Positions 10,301 to 20,330 of a DNA stretch of 42,648 nucleotides are shown here, one piece after another. The stretch is taken from the NCBI GenBank assembly GCA_002633005.1, contig NMRA01001090.1:6751-49398 (forward strand). Direction: 5' to 3'. The position numbers and the translations under genes are program-made. The first letter of the stretch is position 1, and every line of letters starts with the position of its first letter. Under the pieces are notes generated by a model that made no database searches, was not told the origin of the DNA, and saw only the letters and a program-made list of their open reading frames with translations. This DNA comes from Phoronis australis. Lineage: Eukaryota; Phoronida; Phoronidae.

Positions 10301-12828
10301 ATTCAAAATGCGTTCCTTTGTCCATGCATGTCCCGTTGTTTTGACATTGTGATTTGACACATGGCTTGGTCTCAGCTGAAACATAATAAGAACAGGAGTA
10401 TGGACGTCGGTACATGTATGTGTGTGCGTAGTTGAATGCCTCGCAGTCGAGCACATCACCGACGTGCGGGTACACGACAGATCGCATGGAGAATGTGTTT
10501 GAACCTGTCCATTTTTGTTGTTTTGTCTTGTCTTGCCACGTCCATCACTTTTGACGCCTATTTATCAAAATTAACAGACTGAATGAGCCAACTCTTCATC
10601 AAATACTCTTAAAAAGACAAAATTTTAGACTGTCAAAGGATAGAAAGTACAGTGGTTAGACAACCTTTAGGCCAATCGTGATGCGACTTCCAGCTAATAT
10701 TTACATCGGCATACCTGGAATATTTTGGTGAACACAAACCAAATTAAATAACGGAAGTGCTGAACGACTTGAACATGAATTTGAAGTTCTTCTTCTCCAA
10801 GAGTGATATACAGAAAATTGAAGTCGAGAACAGGAAAATGTCAAGAGAGAAATGCAGACCAATATTAACTAATGACCATAGAGCTGCGCAAGTAAATAAG
10901 TACATGGTTTTGGGTAGATGCCTGAAGCACCAAGTACAAGTGTATTTAATATAGGTACCAAACTCGGTTTTGGCCTATTAAATATACTAAAAGCAACTCT
11001 CCTGTACAGTTATTTTAAACAAAATAATTTTCTCTAACTTTCGACAACTCTGAAAATTTTGGATGAAAATTTAAAAACTCCTTTCAAAGTCTGGCGTGAC
11101 CTACGCTAATAGAGAATTACATAACAAGGCAGCTGTGGGGAACGACTACCCACCAAGGACCATGATGTCCAATATGTGAAATGTGTGATACACTGTATGA
11201 GTTTATACTTGATTCCTGTTTTGTCTTTCAAAATTGATGTCAATGATGTATTATTAGGTAACAGAACGAAGGTTGGTTGAAATCATCAAAACAGGATTTA
11301 GTATCCGCTCAAGTAAGTAATCGCTGGAATAAATATTACCGTAAATAAGTAAGGAAGTAATTGACTTGGTAAGTATTCGAGTGGTGAAGGAATTATTTTA
11401 ATCAAAAGACGGCGGTGTTCCACTGGAGTTGTGTTGGTATGGATGCTTACGTATGCACAACATGCCGTCTCCATGGTAGCCGCTGTCGCAAAGACACTCG
11501 TACGACCCGTCTGTGTTCATACATAGGGCCTTCTCGTGACAAGGTGAGCACGTGCACTCATCGACGTCATTTTCACATTGGTTTCCCGTGTACCCCGGCT
11601 TGCAAATGCATTCCATGGCACTGTGGAAACACGTCCCATTATTTTGACAAATTCCATTTCTGCAGTCTGAAAATTGGACAAAATGCGGTACCTGGGGAAA
11701 ATATTCACGTTAAAGTTAAAATTACGTTTTACGTAGAATGTATACCATGGTGATTTACGAAATAAAACATCAATCAGTATTCGGTATTTTTCGCCTACCC
11801 GCACTCGTATTCTGTTGGTTGTGTGCTAGCTGCCTGATAGGGTAATTCGAAAATACGAGGAACAAGAAACACATAATTGTATGTAGCACATTGTTTACCT
11901 GCATGTTGGATGGTTTCATTCTGAACGTCAAAGCTTGGTGTAGACTTCATAGAGAAAACGCCTGTAACGTAAAGGCCATCATTACCTGAATTTTCTACAG
12001 ACAGGTCCATCTTTAGATGAACCCAGTGGGCGTATATAAGGAAATGTTTCCGTAGATTCTCCCAAGGCGTCTGTTTTGAAAAGGATGTATGAATCTTGGA
12101 GCTGTCCCGTAATGGAAACCAAAGCCACAGTTAAAGCTAAAGGATGAACTCCTAACTGAGGGTATGAGCGTATGTCGATCATGTTGGGTATTGGCGTACT
12201 TGGCGTTTCAATTTGCGTGCCAGCATAGACTATAGTACATGGACTGCCAACTCTGTATATTTTCAATGAACGAAATCTATTACTACCTTAGGCTTAAGAC
12301 GTGATGTCACTATTCATTAACGACACCTGGCGGACATAGCACTCTTTACTTCCGACAGTTACGTCGTGTACTATACTGGACAGTAAAATACATGCAAGAA
12401 CTGCCTCCTCTAGGATATTTCGCAAGACAATGTGGAGTTGCAAGTCTGTTGTCTGAATTACATGGTGCCAGCTACGGTATTAATACACTCGATTTGGATG
12501 AACGTGGTTTTTAATTCCCAAAATGATTTTTTATATAAGCCCCGAAATTGCTTGCAAAAACTCCTTTATCTGTCTTAAGAATTTTAACTTACAGGTAATA
12601 CAGGCATATAAGCAGGTGTAAGGCGATCCGAACTTACGAATATTAAGTCCGTTATAAAAGGATTCAATTTTAAAAAGTTGAAACGACCATTTGTTTGTAA
12701 CACTAAGCGTGCCAGTGTCGGACATAAATCTGTGATACTGTTTATTATCAGTGATTTCAAGGATATTTTGCACCCTTACCGCATGCAGTTTGTAGACCAA
12801 ACCAGTAGAATAGATATCGTCTGCTCAT
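6904..12828 (-). CDS. Gene B: EGF-rich single-pass membrane protein, N-terminal exons uncertain
   Basis: Supported exons (minus): 11451-11666 (EGF + cbEGF), 10259-10375 (EGF), 9416-9532 (EGF), 8923-9055 (TM), 8673-8704 (micro-exon), 6904-7388 (tail and stop). All junctions are phase-compatible. The 3' part is a continuous frame of 1,100 nt entered in phase 1. It is paralogous to the 3' half of gene D: same exon lengths (216, 117, 117), same order and same phases. No Ig exon was found. Upstream, 11899-about 12101 is an open, splice-ended stretch of unknown fold. Possible starts are ATG 12828, a short signal-like peptide (MSRRYLFYWFGLQTACG) with a GTAAGG donor, or an unseen exon. The product should sit in the plasma membrane with EGF domains outside and an acidic tail inside. 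Ligand and partners are unknown. Confidence 0.65.
8673..8704 (-). CDS. Gene B 32-nt juxtamembrane micro-exon
   Basis: The exon lies between a TATTTCAG acceptor and a GTGAGC donor. It enters in phase 2 and leaves in phase 1, coding IFTNMPTAEE after a junction serine. Genes C (38 nt) and D (26 nt) have micro-exons at the same place with the same phases, which is the main support. Confidence 0.65.
8923..9055 (-). CDS. Gene B transmembrane exon
   Basis: This exon codes a short extracellular stalk (ENLPPATTKPMTVTVE), a hydrophobic helix (AVALAISFGILLIIGWVVWA) and a basic stop-transfer (KRKR). It enters in phase 1 and leaves in phase 2, matching the TM exons of genes C and D. Confidence 0.8.
9416..9532 (-). 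CDS. Gene B EGF-like exon (third EGF)
   Basis: A 117-nt phase 1-1 exon with six EGF cysteines, running from CDSKPC through CVNTEEGYACIC to EGKHC. The donor is GTCAAT, which is weak, but the exon length and phase equal those of the other EGF exons in the window. Confidence 0.75.
10045..10188. repeat. Dimeric palindromic repeat (copy 1)
   Basis: Two head-to-tail units of about 72 bp, each starting near CATGGGCG and containing GCACTGAAAAAGTGG, end in TGCGCAGCCCATG. The ends are inverted repeats of each other. A second dimer of the same family lies at 39384-39535. It sits in an intron of gene B. Confidence 0.65.
10259..10375 (-). CDS. Gene B EGF-like exon (second single EGF exon)
   Basis: A 117-nt phase 1-1 exon flanked by TTTCAG and GTAAGA sites. 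It encodes an EGF domain: PCVKSQCQNNGTC, then FECICPYGVQGNFC. All six cysteines are present. Confidence 0.8.
11451..11666 (-). CDS. Gene B double exon: EGF plus calcium-binding EGF
   Basis: A 216-nt phase 1-1 exon. The first EGF runs from CRNGICQNNGTC to GYTGNQC. The second begins DVDEC and contains CMNTDGSYEC, the DxDEC and CxNxxGSYxC signature of calcium-binding EGF with a likely hydroxylated Asn. Gene D has an identically sized exon with DIDEC and [10 protein letters not shown]. Confidence 0.8.
11899..12101 (-). CDS. Gene B putative upstream extracellular exon, unrecognised domain
   Basis: The 3' edge is a good donor (CATGCAG/GTAAAC, phase 1) that fits the next EGF exon. One frame reads through WENLRKHFLIYAHWVHLK and then GNDGLYVTGVFSMKS. 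An overlapping frame is open from about 12266 (YAGTQIETPSTPIPN ... YILFKTDALG). The two frames conflict and cannot both be joined by a normal intron. The 5' edge is therefore a guess, and a frameshift or sequence error is possible. No domain family was recognised. Confidence 0.3.
12638..12828 (-). CDS. Gene B candidate first exon(s)
   Basis: Two readings compete. ATG 12828 to 12780 gives a short signal-like peptide ending in a GTAAGG donor in phase 1. Alternatively, 12638-12820 is a 183-nt open phase 1-1 exon between GAGCAG and a strong GTAAGT donor; it contains YHRFMSDTGTLSV and WSFQLFKIESFYNG, faintly like a beta-trefoil strand pattern. Only RNA evidence can choose. Confidence 0.3.
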
Positions 12829-13226
12829 ATCTTCAATAGTATTGCAATGCGCGGGCTACCTTATGCTCATGTCATGTCTCGAGATAGATAACGTGCCACG
12901 AGAACGGCATTCCGTGATCTTGAGAACATGACTGCTTTGCTGAATGCAATTGCAGCGCGTGTCATGGAACACATGTTTAGGTTTTGTTATGCCTTCTTTG
13001 TCATAATTATTTCAAAACCTTTTGGCGCCAAACGTCCGACACAAAATTTGCATACAACTTTTGGTAAAGTAACAGATTTGCGGTAGAAAGCGAAGCTTGA
13101 AAGCTGTATCCCAAACACCGGAGCCTGGAACTATCGTCGCAAGCGCATGTTTGTCACTAAACGCTACTACTGTTGTCACGTAAAACACAGTCAAGAGTTT
13201 CCTGAGACGTAAATTACTCTCATAAT
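12829..13226. promoter_or_regulatory. Putative bidirectional promoter between genes B and C
   Basis: This roughly 400-bp gap separates the likely minus-strand start of gene B from the ATG of gene C. No TATA box or defined element was identified, so the call rests on divergent gene order only. It weakens if gene B begins further upstream. Confidence 0.3.
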
Positions 13227-13403
13227 ATGTCTCATTTTTCTTTCGTGGCCCTCTCTGGAACCATTGCGTTGCTCTTCGAAGTATCCCGTATCTCAGCGGT
13301 CGTGGTGATTAGGCCAAAAGGTCTCAATGGGACAATTTCAGTATCACCAGGAACCAAACTTGTGCTTAAATGCATTGTTAAACACTCGCATCTTGACAAG
13401 AAC
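13227..13403 (+). CDS. Gene C exon 1: signal peptide and first half of Ig1
   Basis: ATG 13227 opens a hydrophobic leader (MSHFSFVALSGTIALLF). Ig strand B with its cysteine follows (TKLVLKCIVKH). The donor at 13404 (GTGTCT) is chosen because phase 0 is required by the next exon, and it gives a 12-residue Cys-to-Trp gap typical of Ig folds. Confidence 0.55.
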
Positions 13404-16400
13404 GTGTCTTCAATGAGAAAGGCATGTGGAGTTTTAATAGGCTTATTTTAATGTAACGGAATTATGTACTATAGTTTCTTCACGAAAACAACAACGGTTT
13501 TAAAACTTGACATGTTTCGGTGTCATTTATTAAACACCATCCTCAGAAGTCATAATACAGTGGCCACCTAGCTAGGCCCAGCAACAAGTAATGAAGCACA
13601 GATAGAGTCAGTTACAGGGAGTGACAATGAACTACACCAACAATGACAACCTGTGGTGTGTCAGTTGCCTATTGAGATTGGGCTTGCACCAACTGATATG
13701 TAAAGCCTCACGAATTTTAAGCTCCTTTGTTGTTACTGCCTGGTACTATAGTTTCTGTTGTTTGTGATTTATGAGGTAATATTTGCTGAGAACTGGCACG
13801 TTTATTCTTGCAACACTAATGACACATGGTGACAGGTAAGTGCTTATCGATGCTTCATGAGTAAGAGGTAATGTCCCCCAAGTTTGTGGCATCAGACACG
13901 AGGTAAGCTTAAACCCATCCCGTACGCAAGTCGTCTTGATGATGTGTAACTTTTTCCCAGTAACTGGAGATCTTTGCGTAATTAAAAAATAAAATAGCCG
14001 GGCTGCAGCGACTGTTGGCCCAGCCGCCATAGAGACAAACCTACTAATCGAAGTCGTTTGTTCATAAGGTCAGGATGCGCGAATCTTCTAGATTACGTGT
14101 AAGTAAAATAACTAAAACGTTTATTTTAAATCGGTGTGGGTAGACACAACTGAAGAAACTTTAGCACGGGTGCTAACTACAGATAAAAAATAAACGTGTA
14201 TAGAATTGTTTACATTGAGTTATAAGAACATATACAGAAAGAATTGGTGTTTATCGTTCGCATTGCTCACAAGATGTCGCATTGGTCTGAAGAAGTACCT
14301 CTGTCACAGATACTCCGCTTTATTTTCCCTTAGGTTCACTGGCACTTTAAACCAGTCGGTAGTGAGCAGTGGATTGAAGTTTCCTCTGAAACGGAGCAGG
14401 GTTCCGGTTTCAAATACATTCTTGTGGAAACCAACAACGAGAAGACGTGTAGTATTTCAAAGATGAATGTGACTGCTGAAGACGCAGGAGTTTACAAATG
14501 TTTTGTACAAAGTCGATCGGGCGAAAAGGATACGGCTCGGGTCAGAATAACTGTGCAAGGTGAATTTACGATATTTTTAAAATGAAAAATTTTCTGAAGT
14601 GGCACACGTACTGTATCTTCGATTGGTTGATCGGTTCCGAAAATTTGCTTCCAACACGTGCAAGTTGTATACTTTGGTAGAATTCCAAAAATTTCTTTCT
14701 CAAACTTGCAGCAAGGATCAAGCCACGTGTTGTCAAATACCCCACAAGCATGCATGTTCCCAACCAAGACAATTTGCCTAACATGACCACGCCCGATATC
14801 AGCCGGCATAATGGTAAGCCTTGCACTTTCACAGTGTACCTTTGCACGTACTCTAATGACTCGTTGCTGAAGCACAGACTAGTCTTTGCGTTGTTATAGA
14901 AATTAGATGTGTAACACAATTTGGTCATTTAGTCATGACGTTGTTCGCATGTTGTTCTCAAATAATTTCTTCACTGCTGTAATTTTACAGGATTCATGGT
15001 TTCTCTGGCGGCTGCGAAGAACTCGCTTCGTGTGACTGAAGACACCTCCATACTTCTCACGTGCACAGTTGTGAATATCTCCGAGAGTATAACGGACATA
15101 ACTTGGCGAAGGACACTAATGAAGAAAACTGCCCCGTTTGAGATATTTCATTTCGAATTATCCTCTGGTAATTGGAGTATCCCAGAAATTGATAGTGTTC
15201 CCACGCTAAATTTCACTCACGACTTCAGGAAAGAAGCGTCTAACATAACAATGACACTCTCAATAAGTAACTTTACTTCGTGTGATCATGCAGAGTACAG
15301 CTGTGAAGTTCACGGTGTGTCTACAGTAGCCGGAGATTCTATACTGATTAAAATTGACAGTAAGTATCCAGTGTGTCGCCCAGTGTGTCGCCCAGTGTGT
15401 CGCCCAGTGTGTCGCCCAGTGTGTCTTGATACTTTTAGTGTTCCCAACACGGCTCTTTCGGTTGAAAGATTAAATGTACATTTGTACTAACATCATGATG
15501 CCTTATTTCCCAAAGACTTTCATTTACAGGACGTTGAAATTTTGATTTCGGTTTGATGAAACCTTTTATCTATATTGTCAGTTGTAGCTCAAAACTGCTG
15601 TTACCTAGCTGTTGTGGCTGCAACTGCTGCAGCTGCTGCTACTGCTTCTGGAGATGGTGCTTCTACTGATGGTGCTTTTGTTGCTTCTACTGATGCTGCT
15701 GTTGCTGCTGCTGTTGCTGCTGATGATGCTACTGTTGCTACTGCTTCTGCTTCTGGTGACGGTGCTTCCGCTGATGGTGGTTCTGCTGCTGCAGCCGCTG
15801 CTGCTTGTCCTGTTGCCGCTGCCATCCCTTCTATCGCCACTGTTGCTGCTGTAACTGCTGTTGGTACTGATCCCTGTAACTGTTGCTGTTACTGATCCCT
15901 GTACTAGTCAGGAGACACCTATGTATTCTTTAAAACAATCCTTGCTTATAGCTTGTACTGGCTCAAAAACATGGATGTCCTGTCCCCGCTGCTTTTCCTG
16001 TTGCTGTTTCTGCTGTTGCTGCAGCCGCCACCGCCACTGCTACTGTTGCTGATTTTCGTGAGATACCTTGGTATTTTTATAACAATCCTTTGTTACAGCT
16101 CCTAGTGGCCCAGAAAACATGGATGTCACTCCAACCACCATTGACTGGTCATTAACTGAAGAGGCTCTTCTCACCTGCCAAATGGACAAAGTCAGGCCAG
16201 TGCCAGAAGTCACTTGGATATGGAGGGAAAATCTGACTTCAAAGTGGGAAGAGATAAAGAAAACTTTAGGCTACATCCATGTTCATCCGATGACGTATGA
16301 TTATCACAGAGATTCGTGTACATTTTTGGTGAAACGCGAACTAACCCTAGGGCGAAAACTCAAGGATGGTGGAAACTTCACATTTTCATGCAGAGTTTCC

Positions 16401-19400
16401 GGGGATCCACTTTTTGAGCCTGTGGAAAGTCCAACGTCAGCTGAGATAATGTTTGAAAAAGGTTTGGTTGAGATACTGTCTCTGTGTTTGTTAGCGCTAA
16501 GTTGAATTCGTGGGTTCCATTTCTTTTATGCCATTTTCTTTGGTAGACCTGCTGTAGAATCCATTACCTTGGTCTTCAACAACCAGAGCATCTAACTGTT
16601 ATTCGGTCCACTGTTCAAGCTAGGAGCCACAGCCGTTCTAATCCTCATTACACGTTGTTATCGACTACGGTTGATGAAGCAACGTTCCTAACCTAAACAG
16701 CATAATATATCTAACGTCATTTTCATTGATGCTTGACAATTTCAGATACTAGCGATCCATGCAGTGACTTCACTTGTTTCAACGGTGGAACTTGTCATCA
16801 AAATGGAAGCGAAGCGTTTTGTCGATGTGTCTACGGATTTTCAGGAAAACGCTGCAAGAAAAGTTGAGAATTCGCTTGTTGATAAATTTTAATGCAATAG
16901 CCACCATTCCATTTTTTTAACTCATTTCCCGTTTTCTTCAATTACTCACCTTCCTTTATTATCTTATGTAGCCTCCTGTGTGTACTTAAAGTAGCGAAAT
17001 TCATTGCAAAACGTACATTCTGGGATGTTCGTGCTTGACCTTGCCAAGCTCTCAAGATATTAGCTCAACTGCTTGCATCCTGAAAATTCTAAACTATAAT
17101 AATAGCACCGTGCTTTTCATCCATTCAAATGATATCGAGAGACACAATATAATCAACCTACAAAAACACAAGAGATGCGGGTACTTAGATGTAATTGTAT
17201 ATGTACTCGTTGCGAATGGTTTATTACGACGTGTTCCAGAGGTTAGAACATGCGAGTCCAAACCGTGTGCGAATCAGGCTGAATGTATTGATACAGACCA
17301 GGGCTTCTCATGCCGTTGTAAAACTGGATATGTTGGAAAGCTCTGTCGACGGAAGAAAGGTAAGTTGAAAAATAGGCAAGTGGCTTGGTACCTTCTGCGG
17401 TCAACCAGGCGTGCTTAAGCCACACAATTGGACCCACTGCGTTAAAGGTAAGTTGGATGAGGCTCTTTGCCTCGTGATGTAATGGTATTTCAATTCACTG
17501 AAATGAGCATACAAAGTCCTCTGTTCTCACGTATTGTAAAGAATTTGAAAAAATGTGAATGACACGTGATACGATGCTTGTACTCGTTTGTCTTGTATAT
17601 ACAACTAAAAGAACAAATTTGAACGGCCATGATGTTCTGTCACAGCAATAACGAATAACACCAACGTGATACCTGGCAGTCGGGAAGAGGTTCTAATCGA
17701 TATGCTCCAGCAACCAGTGTTTATCCTATCTGCAGTTCTGTTGGTATTACTGATACCTGTTCTAGTGTTGCTGATGTGGCTGATAGTTCGATGTCACTAC
17801 AGACGGTAGGTACATACACGTACGTTGTTGACTTGGTGAAACAGCATTACAGGGAGTCCTTTCCCTAAATACATGTTGTTTGTTTTGAATTAACATTCAG
17901 TTACAGCTCAAATGGATTTCAACTACATGCAGCTTTGTTGAATTATGTTTAATCGTCGTAAACAACCTGCCAACACTGGGCGAGATTTTCCTGCAACAAC
18001 TTGGGAACGGTCTTAAAGTGACGTCAACAACATGTAAGATGTTGGCATCTCTCTTTTTTAGAAATTTGGAAACAGCAATGCGGCACATCAACCACGAAGG
18101 TCAGTTTTCCTACAACTTACCATATTTGTGTGATGGAAGGCGTTTTGAAAATCTTTGTAGTAACAATGAACTGAATGTAACCTGTTCATGCATGGGTATG
18201 CCTGTGGTGTATTTTAGCAGTTGAAGAGCATTTTAAACTTAAACTAGCTTGAAAAAATAATTGACATTTGGAACTGTACAAAAGCTATAATGAAGGCAGT
18301 AGAGGCGTCCGTCGCCAGACACCGGACACTGTTTTATTGTGTGCGCTGGACAACGACTTTCGCCAATATATTGTTATGTGTTATTCGTACGGTTCTATAG
18401 TTTGAGTCCTTTTGGTTCCGTGTTTTCTTGATCCAAGTTCGTCTATGCAATGGGTTCTTTTAACGACAATGCATTGTTCAGTTTACTAGCGTGTTGATAG
18501 CAACATTGGTGCGACTAGACCTTCGAAGCAGAGGGAGCTCACAAAAAGTGAGAATGTTCCTTTCACGGAAAATTATATCATTTCTAAGTTGTACGCAACA
18601 CTTATATATAACGCTGTCTTTTCTCCTTACTTTATGTTTCTACGGTCTCCCAAAAATTAACTCACTCTTCAAATGACAATACGTGCGTTGTTTTTGACAA
18701 AAATATTACTGCCTTAAATTAGTAAAATAGTCATAACGGGGCACTACTGTTAATTATCTTGAGGAAAAAATAATTGTCTTTACACTTCCTTGACTCTGTT
18801 GGTTTTCCAGAAGCAAGTCTGTTTGCCATTCCTGTGTATACTGCAAACGCGATGACACGTGCACCAACATTCGCAGCAGTAGGCGCAGTTGCAGTGTCTG
18901 ATCCTTAAAACTGAATTTGAACCCCCGGCATTGCGCTGAGGTGCAAGTGCATTTTCAGCGACACCCGACATATGTTTATTTTTATTGTCCATCAACGTAC
19001 GTGATTGAGTGTTATATAATTTCTTTTCTTGCTTTTTGTAACGATACCCTGCCAGCAATATAGGCAGTTGTGTGGGTGTTTCTTGTTTTGTCTGTTTCAC
19101 TAATGATGGGAATGTGTTAATGCTAAAGGTGGCTCTTGGAGATTTTTAACATGTTTTCACTAAGTCTCGTGTAATGTCATTTTACTTCTATCATTACACT
19201 GTCTCTATTTTACACGTCAAATGTGATATTCAAATCTCCCTGCCTCTCCTGCTCTCTCCCGCCACCTTTCCCCCGTTCCCTGTGTCACTCCCCCTCACTT
19301 CCCTCGCCGCCCCCCCCCCATATTTCTTGTAAACTTAGGTTTATGTCCAGCTTGTTAAGCAAACATACACTGTGGAACTGCGCAGGTTCCGTGCCATAAG

Positions 19401-20330
19401 TCTCTCAGGCTGTGGAGTTACTTCACAAGTATGCATGGAGGACACACGTTCCCTACACATGCAAGACACCGCATTTTACGACCACTGCTGTCCGATCTCC
19501 CCCGTCCTGATCTGCGTTCATGCAATTCAGTGGGGATTCCCAACAGCCTTCAAACCCGATGGTACGTCTACTCAGCAGGTTGTGGGTGAAACCCAGTTAA
19601 TCTTCAAACGTTACAAGAGTTCACTGATTTTGATAGCCTTTGTTGTTGAGTCTTTTGGCGTATGTAGACGTGATAACAGTCTCCCCATTTATGATTTAGA
19701 ATGACATTTCTCTACGATGCTCACAAAATTGCCATGTTGGCCAGCAGATAACAAATCCCCACGGCGAGGACGTCTCACCAACTTCACTGCTCTGTTTTTA
19801 CGTTAATAATGCCTCACGATTCTGGTCATAGGGCAAACAGATTTGACTCCCTCATGTAGCTTACTTGTAGCTCTGTCGTTGCTCATCGTCGATGTTCCTT
19901 CACCTGACGCTACAATAAGTCAGTCTGTTGTTGTAAAGGACAACGTGTAGCGCCATATATTGAGCACTTTTAAACAAACCAGTTCGTCATGCATATGAAC
20001 ACGATAGTAAGTCTAATAAAAGACATTTTTCCAGATTTAAGAGTGATCACCCAACTGACACAACTGCAAACGAAACCGTCTAGACTACAGTTGACAAGCA
20101 ACCCCAGAGTTAACAACGTAAAATTTCAAGAGAGGGCGCCATTACTTGAATGTGGAGAGAATGACATACAGAGTGTTGAGAAACGAGGGAAATTTGATTA
20201 CAATGGCATTGATAGTGCACAAAAGAAAAGTGGGTCTGCGAAGATGACACAATCTCAGGATCAGAGTGAGAGGGTTGAACTTTTGCCTCGCAGAATTCTG
20301 ACGAAAAAAGCCGTCAAAGCAGAAAGCTAG
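13227..20330 (+). CDS. Gene C: Ig3-EGF2 single-pass receptor-like protein
   Basis: Proposed exons: 13227-13403, 14334-14559, 14991-15359, 16099-16461, 16746-16862, 17240-17359, 17646-17805, 18062-18099, 20035-20330. They sum to 1,866 nt, a continuous frame of 621 codons plus stop. Approximate residues: signal peptide 1-24, Ig1 27-134, Ig2 135-257, Ig3 258-378, EGF 379-417, EGF 418-457, TM 482-505, cytoplasmic tail 506-621. It is a paralogue of gene D, which has the same Ig triplet, and shares the 3' exon plan with B and D, but it lacks the EGF-cbEGF exon and the acidic tail block. It is probably a cell-surface adhesion or recognition receptor (inference). The exon 1 donor (AAC/GTGTCT) is the weakest junction. 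An alternative last exon may exist at 18811-18908. Confidence 0.75.
13480..13742. mobile_element. Retroelement-like insertion with 14-bp target-site duplication
   Basis: GTACTATAGTTTCT occurs exactly at 13466-13479 and again at 13743-13756, framing a 263-bp insert in intron 1 of gene C. The insert contains a TTTCGGTGTC ... CCATCCTCAGAAG motif that I associate with ends of Penelope-like or related non-LTR elements; the family assignment is tentative. Confidence 0.55.
14334..14559 (+). CDS. Gene C exon 2: second half of Ig1
   Basis: Acceptor CCCTTAG, phase 0 in, phase 1 out (CAAG/GTGAAT). The Ig core is VHWHFKP followed by DAGVYKC. The aligned exons of gene D begin VFWRFKS (39100-39319) and VRWTYRS (36549-36750). 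A third, non-canonical cysteine sits in KTCSISK. Confidence 0.8.
14991..15359 (+). CDS. Gene C exon 3: Ig2
   Basis: A 369-nt phase 1-1 exon bounded by TTTTACAG and GTAAGT. It holds a whole Ig domain: LLTC, ITWRR, then NFTSCDHAEYSC. The extra cysteine before the Asp is shared with both Ig2 copies of gene D. Confidence 0.85.
15368..15425 (+). repeat. 12-bp tandem repeat next to a splice donor
   Basis: The unit CCAGTGTGTCGC is repeated about 4.5 times, beginning 9 bp downstream of the Ig2 exon end. If retained it would read as repeated PVCR in frame. Confidence 0.85.
15600..16050 (+). repeat. Degenerate GCT/CTG trinucleotide repeat tracts
   Basis: Two tracts (15600-15895 and about 15985-16050) of imperfect GCT/ACT/TCT triplets lie in the intron between Ig2 and Ig3 of gene C. 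They create low-complexity poly-Ala, poly-Leu and poly-Cys open frames on both strands that I do not regard as genes. Confidence 0.8.
16099..16461 (+). CDS. Gene C exon 4: Ig3
   Basis: A 363-nt phase 1-1 exon, exactly as long as both Ig3 exons of gene D. Landmarks are ALLTC, the double-Trp core VTWIWR, a middle cysteine (DSCTFLV) and the last strand FTFSC. The N-terminal cysteine seen in gene D Ig3 (PCE or PCN) is replaced here by PSG. Confidence 0.85.
16746..16862 (+). CDS. Gene C exon 5: EGF
   Basis: A 117-nt phase 1-1 exon after TTTCAG, with an EGF pattern from CSDFTCFNGGTC to CRCVYGFSGKRC. The donor is GTTGAG, non-optimal, but the exon size equals the family standard. Confidence 0.8.
17240..17359 (+). 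CDS. Gene C exon 6: EGF
   Basis: A 120-nt phase 1-1 exon (TTCCAG to GTAAGT), one codon longer than the 117-nt standard. The EGF runs from CESKPCANQAEC through CIDTDQGFSCRC to GKLC. Closest in position and sequence to the last EGF of gene D ([12 protein letters not shown]). Confidence 0.85.
17646..17805 (+). CDS. Gene C exon 7: transmembrane segment
   Basis: Phase 1 in, phase 2 out. The stalk is followed by a strongly hydrophobic helix (FILSAVLLVLLIPVLVLLMW) and a basic border (RCHYRR). Confidence 0.85.
18062..18099 (+). CDS. Gene C exon 8: juxtamembrane micro-exon
   Basis: A 38-nt exon between TTTTTTAG and GTCAGT, phase 2 in and phase 1 out, coding NLETAMRHINHE. It corresponds to micro-exons at 8673-8704 and 22229-22254. 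Confidence 0.65.
18811..18908 (+). CDS. Candidate alternative last exon of gene C
   Basis: A 98-nt stretch follows GGTTTTCCAG and, entered in phase 1 as the micro-exon requires, stays open to TAA (18906-18908). It would give a short Ala-rich tail containing FAIPVYTANAMTRAP and lacking the dileucine motif. It could be chance. Confidence 0.25.
20035..20330 (+). CDS. Gene C terminal exon: cytoplasmic tail
   Basis: Entered in phase 1 after TTTTTCCAG; the stop is TAG at 20328-20330. About 98 residues, polar and basic, with an ERAPLL dileucine motif at 20130-20147 and a basic C-terminus (PRRILTKKAVKAES). It lacks the acidic block of genes B and D. Confidence 0.75.

Noticed and set aside
13012-13240. 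Minus-strand signal-like frame (LLTVFYVTTVVAFSD) as the first exon of gene B
   Set aside because: No ATG in frame before the first stop-free segment; ATGs nearby are in a frame that stops within the segment. It would also overlap the start of gene C.
14492-14928. Long minus-strand open frames of 120-127 codons
   Set aside because: They overlap gene C exon 2 and its intron; no domain features and no consistent splice pattern.
15575-15895. Ala-, Leu- and Cys-rich open frames on both strands
   Set aside because: They come from degenerate GCT triplet repeats in an intron, with no splice or domain support.
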